Below are positions 57,181 to 64,000 of a stretch of DNA of 64,000 bases, in pieces. The notes below the pieces were generated by a model that saw nothing but the letters and a program-made list of their open reading frames with translations, made no database searches and was not told the origin of the DNA. Origin of the DNA: Sinotaia quadrata. Lineage: Eukaryota > Mollusca > Gastropoda > Architaenioglossa > Viviparidae. The translations under genes and the position numbers were made by a program. The stretch spans positions 28,221,701 through 28,285,700 of the forward strand of contig CM054184.1 in assembly GCA_028829895.1 (NCBI GenBank), read 5' to 3'. Each line of letters begins with the position of its first letter. Within the stretch, counting starts at the first letter, position 1.

Positions 57181-57399
57181 AAGATCGAACGCCAGATTCA
57201 AGCAATCGACCATAATCGTATTAAATATTTTATTCTTTTTTCAGCATTGTTTTTGTTCTTTCTTCGAAGTTTCATGATGTCTCATTTATGCCACAAACAA
57301 AATCTCATACAATTCGAAAATCTCCTATTATATCTTCCAGGCTCTCAAACTATAAATTATAAAATTAAATGTAACCACAGAAAATGGACTTGTGTACAT

Positions 57400-58425
57400 A
57401 TGATTATGACCGACTTGCAAAAGGAAAAGGTGGACTTTTGTACATGACTTGCCGAAGTGCAAGTGGAAAAGATGGACTTTTGTATATGATTGTAGACTAA
57501 CTGAGAGGAAAAGATGGACTATTATATATGACTTTAGACTGAGAGGAAAAGATGGACTTTTATATATGACTGTAGACTAAGTGAGAGGAAAAGAAGGACT
57601 TTTATATATGACTGTAGACTGAGAGGAAAAGATGGACTTTTATATATGACTGTAGACTGAGAGGAAAAGATGGACTTTTATATATGACTGTAGACTGAGA
57701 GGAAAAGATGGACTTTTATATATGACTGTAGACTAAGTGCTAAAGGAAAAGATGGACTTTTATATATGATTGTTGACTGAGAGGAAAAGATGGACTATTA
57801 TATATGACTGTAGACTAAGTGAGAGGAAAAGATGGACTTTTATATATGACTGTAGACTGAGAGGAAAAGATGGACTTTTATATATGACTGTAGACTACGT
57901 GAGAGGAAAAGATGGACTTTTATATTGTACACTAAATGAGAGGAAAATATGGACTTTTATATTGTACACTAAATGAGAGGAAAATATGGACTTATATTAT
58001 TGTAGATTAAGGTAGAGGAAAAGATGGACTTTTATATATGACTGTAGACTAAGAGGAAAAGATGGACTTTTATATATGACTGTAGACTAAGAGGAAAAGA
58101 TGGACTTTTATATATGACTGTAGACTGTGCTAAAGGAAAAGATGGACTTTTGTATATGATTGTAGATTGAGTGCATAAAGAAAAGTTGGACTAGTCTACT
58201 GTCATATATACAAGTGAGAGGAAAAGATGGACTTTTATATATGACTGTAGACTGAGAGGAAAAGATGGACTTTTATATATGACTGTAGACTGAGAGGAAA
58301 AGAAGGACTTTTATATATGACTGTAGACTAAGGTAGAGGAAAAGATGGACTTTTAAATAAGACTGTAAACTAAGTGAGAAGAAAAGATGGACTTTTGTAT
58401 ATGACTGTAAACTAAGTGCGAGAGG
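57400..58425. repeat. ~34-40-bp minisatellite spanning 1 kb, about 26 copies
   Basis: The unit contains GAGGAAAAGATGGACTTTTA and TATATGACTGTAGACT. A variable AAGT spacer separates units. Open frames with repeated GKDGLLYMTVDY are by-products. Confidence 0.95.
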
Positions 58426-58920
58426 AAAAATCAATGACACATCGGACATGTGAGCCTTTTCTTAAAGTGTGTTGACACTGTCGATTGAGTTTTTAACGAC
58501 GCTTAACGTTCAGGTCGTCAATGGGAAGAAGGCAAGCACCTCAAGAGGAAAAACAATGTTTGATTAGTGGATCAGTCACATGGCCAATATGCCTGACCAT
58601 ATATCTTGCCCATGTTATACAACCGTCTGGACATTTCTTGACGATAGTTCGACACGACGGCAATCTATCTGAAAGATTTGATCTTGGGGAAGGAGGTATT
58701 CATTGTGGAGTGTGAACATGAAACTTTTCAACGGTTGGCCAGGATTGAATTTAAAGGCTATAAATATGGTCATCACTAAGTGTTGAAATATGTTTAAAGC
58801 ACTAGCTGTACATGTAATCAGGTCCTCAACTCTAAAAAAATACGCAGTTATGATTGGTGCTTCAGACGCGTACTTTACAAATATATTTCCACTAAGACTA
58901 AGATTAGAAACTAGCAAAAC
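58426..58920. other. unassigned sequence
   Basis: Frames of 64 (plus) and 100 (minus) codons overlap here without recognised features. Confidence 0.35.
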
Positions 58921-59030
58921 ATTTCCAATGTCAGATCAGATGACTAGCAAAACACTTCAAATGTCAGATTGCTGTCATTAGATAACTAGCAAAACACTTC
59001 AAATGTCAGATTGCTATCATTAGTAGTAGC
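58915..59030. repeat. ~40-bp repeat, about 3 copies
   Basis: The unit contains ACTAGCAAAACACTTCAAAT and GTCAGATTGCT. Confidence 0.9.
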
Positions 59031-59495
59031 CTGTCATGTTATGTTGTCGCTATATGCAGTAATAAGTTGCATTGTTTATTACATTTAGTATTGTGACTGT
59101 TCATATTGATGTTACAGGTAATATACTAGTTTGCTACATTGTTATTACACGTTTTATAGTAACTATTCACAGTAATGTCACAAATAATATACAAAGTTAT
59201 TATATTGCTACAATACATTAACTAGTACAACTGTAACAAACTATAGCTCAGAAGTAGTATTACAATATGCTACATTGTTTTACCTAGTATAAGATATAGC
59301 ATAGTACCATAATAGCTTTTGTTACAAGTGGTGTAACAGTGTGTTTCTATTACAGTTTGAATAATGATAGATCAAATTGTTGTCACGGACCACGATATAA
59401 GAATCGCTACAAAGGCTGTAAATAGAGAAAGACTAGGGCTAACTGTTATCATAAATAATAAGCGAAATTGTCGTGCACCAATTAAAACTTTATAG
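59031..59495. other. unassigned AT-rich sequence
   Basis: No feature recognised. Confidence 0.4.
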
Positions 59496-59497
59496 AG

Positions 59498-59785
59498 TTG
59501 AAGAACAAGCCAATGTGTATAGGTACGCATTAAAAGAACAAGCTAATATTGTCTCGTTATAGAGTACGCATTAAAAGAACAAGCCAAATGTGTATTAGGT
59601 ACGCATTAAAAGAACAAACCAAATGTGTATTAGGTACGCATTAAAAGAACAAGCCAAATGTGTATAGGTACGCATTAAAAGAACAAGCCAATGTGTATAG
59701 GTACGCATTAAAAGAACAAGCCAATGTGTATTAGGTACGCATTAAAAGAACAAGCTAATATTGCCTCGTTATAGAGTACGCAATA
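59498..59785. repeat. ~33-bp minisatellite, about 8-9 copies
   Basis: The unit contains GTACGCATTAAAAGAACAAG and CCAATGTGTATAG. An ATATTGYCTCGTTATAGA variant occurs twice. Confidence 0.95.
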
Positions 59786-59948
59786 ACAGTTGAATGATTT
59801 ATTAATATCTGCTTAACGTTAGCACCAACGTTTGTTGAATTTAAAGATATGTGAAATACACAAGATAGAGATTGTCATCAATTTGACTTTATGCCGTATG
59901 GTTTGGCCTATGAGGGACTTGGCTTCTCTCAAAGATTTTGGGAGGAAA

Positions 59949-59949
<1 letters not shown>

Positions 59950-60010
<61 letters not shown>
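59950..60010. repeat. (CA)n microsatellite
   Basis: Pure CA run of about 30 units, within a GC-richer unique stretch (59890-60130) that may be an unrecognised interspersed repeat. Confidence 0.97.
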
Positions 60011-60011
<1 letters not shown>

Positions 60012-60395
60012 CGTGCATACGTTGGCTCCCATCCAGAGCCCGCGTGGGCACTTGTGTCTTGGGTATACTCTCGGACCTGGATGGCGAAGGAGGGACTAGC
60101 CGCCCTTCATTGGACTCTGGAGAGGACAATAATTACTTTTTTTTTTTAATTCACTACTTTGATTCCTTCATCGAGTTTTCGTATCTTGTTTTATTATTTT
60201 TTTTTAAAGCGTTGGAATAAAACTTAATTGAATGTGTACTATAATTTTCCAATATAGTAAATGCGATAAGAATCTCTTGAATGTACTTACGTCACTTTAG
60301 AAGTGATGCGTCAGACTAGCGTATTTTGCGTGCCAAGCGTAGAATAATAAATAATGACGTCAGCATGTTTCACTAACATTTCTGCCTTCTATCTT
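60011..60395. other. unassigned sequence
   Basis: The GC-richer part to 60125 ends at T-rich runs. No feature is certain. Confidence 0.35.
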
Positions 60396-60397
60396 CA

Positions 60398-60602
60398 GGT
60401 CTAACTCTTTTCTTCACGGATCTCTAACTCATCTATCTTTTTGTCTCAGTCTACTTGCATCAATGTCTGTCTGATTTATCTCTTTGTATCAGTCTACTAG
60501 TATCAATGTCTTCTGATTTATCTTTTTGTCTCTGTCTACTTGTATCAGTGTCTGTCTGATTTATCTACTTGTCTGCATCAACTATCTGTCTGATAGTCTT
60601 GT
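60398..60602. repeat. ~50-bp degenerate CT-rich repeat, about 3-4 copies
   Basis: Units share CAATGTCTGTCTGATTTATC and TTTGTCTCWGTCTACT words. Confidence 0.82.
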
Positions 60603-60695
60603 CAAATTTCAGTTTGCGTGCGCCAACTTTCGCTATTACTGTGCGGTGTTTTTTGTTTTTTTTTAAACTTTCGTTCGTTTCAGTTTGAGTGTGTC

Positions 60696-60775
60696 ACATT
60701 TCTATACTGGGCAAATATGTCACATTTCTATACTGGGCAAATATGTCACATTTCTATACTGGGCAAATATGTCGC
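60696..60775. repeat. 26-bp repeat, about 3 copies
   Basis: The unit contains GTCACATTTCTATACTGGGC and AAATAT. Confidence 0.95.
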
Positions 60776-60779
60776 ATCC

Positions 60780-61177
60780 ATTCATGTATTTGCTATCTGC
60801 GAATTTGCATTTATTTAGAATTTCCTTAATGTTACAGCGTTCTTTAAGTTTATAATTTAGTTTTATTTATTATTAAATATATGTTCTGTCTTTCCTCACT
60901 CTCGCCATCATACAATGTCGTTGTGGCAGAATTTGATCTCCAGTTGTTGGAGTTAGTCTGGCAGACTGGCAAGAATATGGCACTTTACTATCATTGGCTT
61001 TGATTCAAAGCCTCGGGTTTGTGCGGCCACATCTTCATGGCTTGTCGACCAGATAAAGGACAAAGCCTCAAGTTGCACGTTTTAAGGCCTATATTATGCG
61101 ATAAAATTGAATTAATTGAATGCAATCTAATAAAGAACTAGCATAAATCTAGTTAAATGAGCACTATGGCCTACATT
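60780..61177. other. unassigned sequence
   Basis: No gene recognised. Confidence 0.35.
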
Positions 61178-61395
61178 ATGTAGATCAGGGGTGTACAAAC
61201 CGCGGCCCGAGATAGGGCTCTATGCAGCCACCAGAGAACTTTTGGATGTTACCATTATTACGAATGTAATATTTCATTATTTCATTATTTGTGTTGTTTT
61301 TTTCTACTGAGCCATCTATGTGGCGGCCCTCCACGCACTATCAGTTGGAAATTTGGCCCTCTGGCCTAAAACGTTTGTGCACCCCTGATGTAGAT
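61178..61395. mobile_element. hAT-type MITE with 8-bp target-site duplication
   Basis: The element proper is 61186-61387 (202 bp). Its ends are CAGGGGTGTACAAACC and, inverted, CAGGGGTGCACAAACG, giving a terminal inverted repeat of about 15 bp with one mismatch. It is flanked by ATGTAGAT on both sides (61178-61185 and 61388-61395). CAGGGGTG termini and 8-bp duplications are characteristic of hAT elements. The GCGGCCC and GGCCCTCTGGCC subterminal words are typical of widespread hAT MITEs. There is no transposase. Confidence 0.92.
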
Positions 61396-62265
61396 CTAAT
61401 AAAGAACTAGCGAGCACTATGATCGCAGCTTGCGTACAAAAGTCAAATAAAGTTATTTTTATTAGAATAATTTTGTAGCTGCCTTGTAAAGCTTACTTGT
61501 TCATAAATGTAGGACAGGGCTTTTTTCTTTGTCAATAACACAGTAACTCTGTAATAAAGATTGCGCATGCGTGTGGATTTGTGTGCAGGAGTCCATAAGC
61601 CGTGCGTGCATTCTTGTGGTCATTATGTATCAATGTGCCAGCAAAACAATCTTGATATCTCTGTCAATCATTTCATAAAAGGTGCACTTGTCAGTGCTTT
61701 ACATACACCTCTAAATCTCTAAAGGATTTTCAAAGATCGATGGCTCAACAAGCAAGATTATTTTTTCCGTTGCCATGAACTACTGGCACATGGCGATCTT
61801 TCTTTTACCGGAGACATTTGAAACGGTCGACAACTCGAACTCTTCCGTGTACACATTTTTATCCCGTCCAAACTAAAAATTAGCCCAAACTGATTTTTTA
61901 GGCGGTTTTTAATGTTTGCACGAATAAAATCGTACAATATCAAAAGTAACACGAAATGCGAAACTGAAGTTTCTAATATTTGCACCAATCAATCGTACAA
62001 GAACAAGAACGAAATACAAAACTGACGTTTCCTGAAAAAAGAAAATGTTAAATTAGAATTACCCAGTTCCTTCCCTTGTCCACCAGCCGAAGTGTAGATA
62101 TGTAGTTTTTCAGTTGAAAAACGTCCGGGACCTGTGGGCACAAGGCAAGACAAGGAGTAAGTACAGATACGATTGATTTTGTCCGACAGTCGAGGAATTG
62201 AAGTACTTGCAATCATCCCGGAGAAAACCCAGATGGGTGCAAAACTAAGAGATTCCCATCCTTCA
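61396..62265. other. unassigned sequence
   Basis: Two minus frames (76 and 94 codons, 61758-62273) have non-repetitive composition but no recognised domain. Confidence 0.35.
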
Positions 62266-62269
62266 CATA

Positions 62270-62350
62270 ACAAGCCACATGCGCACGACAGTGTGAAAAC
62301 AAGTCACGTGCACAACACATTGTGAAAACAGGTCACGTGTACATGACAGT
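62270..62350. repeat. ~30-bp repeat, about 3 copies
   Basis: CAAGTCACGTGCACAACACA-like units with GTGAAAACA; each holds CACGTG or a close variant. Confidence 0.85.
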
Positions 62351-62484
62351 GAGAGTGACACTTCCATGCAGAGAAATCCACTGTTAATACTTAGTATGGT
62401 AAATTCATGGTTGTGACTCCAACAACAGCAGATAATATGTGTTATTTTAGAAATATCCCTTGGCTGAAAACACAAGGTATAACT

Positions 62485-62615
62485 CAAAGCTTACTTTGTC
62501 GATACCTTGAAACTATCGATTAATTGATGATACATATTTAAAGCTCACTTTGTTGATACCGTGAAACTATTGATTAATTGATGATACATATTTAAAGCTC
62601 ACTTTGCTTAAAGCA
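62485..62615. repeat. ~56-bp repeat, about 2.3 copies
   Basis: The unit contains AAAGCTCACTTTGTTGATAC and AACTATTGATTAATTGATGA. Confidence 0.92.
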
Positions 62616-62980
62616 AACTTAATCAGGTTTTAGTGCATCTACTCTTATTTTGTAACTGCCATTACATGTTAATAACAGTTTTACTTCTTGAAAATCTGTT
62701 CAAGCATATCCAGACATACATTTTATTTTGGCATTTCCATTCTTTTCCACTTGTTTCTTCAGTACATCATCACGGAAACCAATATCTGTCGCCATAGCTG
62801 TCTCTTCCTCTCTCTCTTCTTTTGAATACAGATGACGTCACTCAATGAAACTATTCATGAAGGTCCCTAATTTTATTTTTTACCTGCAAAATAATAATTA
62901 CTCTCAACCGATTTTACATTGCATATCTTTACAGATACTTAATATCTCTTGCTGCTAAGTGCGAGTCGTACTATGTTAGT
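62616..62980. other. unassigned sequence
   Basis: No feature recognised. Confidence 0.4.
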
Positions 62981-62984
62981 CTTT

Positions 62985-63070
62985 AGGGGCGGTACATGCT
63001 AAGTGTTAACAAGGGCGATAACTGTACATGCTAACTGTTAAACAAGGGCGATAACGGTACTGCTAATAGT
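62985..63070. repeat. ~33-bp repeat, about 3 copies
   Basis: The unit contains GTACATGCTAAGTGTTAACA and AGGGCGATAAC. Confidence 0.9.
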
Positions 63071-63207
63071 TATAAAACATATAATTAAACTAAATTGCAG
63101 TAGACAAAAATTCGAGCAATTTGCATAGGTTATTGCCCTTGACATGCAGATAACAACCTTCTTGTAGGTGTCAACGTTTTGATGTGCAGACAGAAAGTAG
63201 GGCAATA

Positions 63208-63390
63208 TACAGGGTGGCCCAAAAGTAGGTTTACAGTTATTAAACTACCTTTTATATGAACATGCTTAATGTTGAAGGAGGACATTTTGAGCATCTGAGA
63301 GATTAAATTGCTTATGTTTATTGTTTATGTTAACAGGTATAACGAATAGTCTACGTGATAATTGTAAACCTACTTTTGGGCCACCCTGTA
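63208..63390 (+). mobile_element. mariner-type deletion derivative with TA target duplication
   Basis: The element proper is 63210-63388 (179 bp). Its ends are perfect inverted repeats, CAGGGTGGCCCAAAAGTAGG and five more bases. They extend to 31 bp with one mismatch and are flanked by TA on both sides. CAGGGTGGCCCAAAAGT ends and TA duplication identify a Tc1/mariner-superfamily element. Inside, 63268-63306 encodes NVEGGHFEHLRD then TAA, the conserved C-terminus of mariner transposases. The element is therefore an internal-deletion product of an autonomous copy, and the plus strand is the transposase sense strand. Confidence 0.94.
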
Positions 63391-63588
63391 TATATATATA
63401 TATGTAACATCAGTAGTATTTCATAATTAATTGAACCTAAATGAACCTAGGTCATAATAAAAAAAATTCTCGAATTCCATTTTAGTTCAAACTGTCTTCA
63501 TTTATAGTAACATTCAATGTTTGCTCAAAGCATGTATTTCACCAAATGTCCCTACGCCATGAAACTGTCGAGCATTTGGGAACAACGT
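63391..63588. other. unassigned sequence
   Basis: Short TA microsatellite directly after the mariner end (63389-63404), then AT-rich sequence. Confidence 0.5.
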
Positions 63589-63745
63589 TTGACTAACGCA
63601 CAGAATACGATGTTGTTATCACGTCATTTGCCTGTTTTGACTAACGCACAGAATACGATGTTGTTATCACGTCTCTTGCCTGTTTTGACTAACGCACACA
63701 ATGCGATGTTCTTATCACGTCTCTTGCCTGTTTGGACACAACGTA
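63589..63745. repeat. 48-bp minisatellite, about 3.2 copies
   Basis: The unit contains TTGACTAACGCACAGAATAC and GATGTTGTTATCACGTC. The multiple-of-three unit opens frames on both strands. Confidence 0.95.
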
Positions 63746-63837
63746 TTCTTCTACAAGAAGTTTTAAAACATGAAAAACTTTGAAACCACAAAATTATTAA
63801 GTGCAATTCAGCTTTTCAAGCGCGCACATACAGACAC

Positions 63838-63842
63838 ACATT

Positions 63843-63874
<32 letters not shown>

Positions 63875-63918
63875 CACACACACATCCACACAATATATAT
63901 ATATATACAAACACACAC
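63838..63918. repeat. ACGC/CA/TA complex microsatellite
   Basis: CGCACGCACGCACGCACGCA run followed by CA and then TA units. Confidence 0.95.
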
Positions 63919-64000
63919 ATATACAGATACAAGCGCACAAGCATCCAATCAAATGACACGCAAAACGCAGAATGACTTTGAATTATGCTAAATTTAAATT

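Noticed and set aside
59819..60220. Overlapping ORFs around a CA microsatellite
   Set aside because: Frames are held open by CA repeats; the flanking GC-rich sequence has no recognisable coding features.

Overview
This is an intergenic or intronic stretch of an AT-rich animal genome. The evidence is eukaryotic mobile elements (LTR retrotransposon, non-LTR retrotransposon fragments, hAT and mariner derivatives), long CA/GT, GATA and AAT microsatellites, and no compact gene organisation. The mix and the extreme minisatellite load would suit a mollusc or another lophotrochozoan invertebrate, but nothing here fixes the species. I see no certain host protein-coding gene, rRNA, tRNA or CRISPR array.

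The only long open reading frame (999 codons, 4605-7604) lies inside a structurally complete LTR retrotransposon at 2285-10025. It has two 1706-bp LTRs with matching ends, TG...CA termini, a 5-bp target-site duplication (TACTT), a tRNA primer-binding site next to the 5' LTR and a polypurine tract next to the 3' LTR. The internal region has no visible reverse transcriptase, RNase H, protease or integrase. It carries one protein: a charged coiled-coil N-terminus reminiscent of Gypsy-type Gag N-termini, then a long acidic, Ser/Thr-rich, apparently disordered tract. This is the best candidate for an undescribed system: a recent, presumably non-autonomous LTR element carrying an intact orphan gene.

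The rest is dominated by tandem arrays. From about 12 kb to 60 kb there are dozens of independent minisatellites, with units mostly 23-67 bp and copy numbers mostly 3-16 (over 25 in the largest), interrupted by short unassigned AT-rich sequence. Many short ORFs here are only repeats whose unit length is a multiple of three. Two 5'-truncated copies of one non-LTR retrotransposon (C-terminal zinc-knuckle and restriction-like endonuclease region, perhaps R4/Dong-like) sit at about 22.1-22.7 kb (minus) and 46.2-47.5 kb (plus). In the second, a conserved stretch of the protein has expanded in frame into a 27-bp x 15 array. A separate non-coding dispersed repeat of about 0.9 kb occurs at about 17.3, 19.3, 22.7-24.2 and 38.5 kb. 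A GC-rich module ending in a conserved short reading frame is present three times (22.96, 33.04 and 33.27 kb).

Near the right end are a 202-bp hAT-type MITE with an 8-bp target duplication (61186-61387) and a 179-bp mariner-type deletion derivative that still encodes the last residues of its transposase (63210-63388). A GC-richer stretch at 52.68-53.0 kb, with a TATA-like box and a consensus splice donor, is a weak candidate for a host promoter and first exon.
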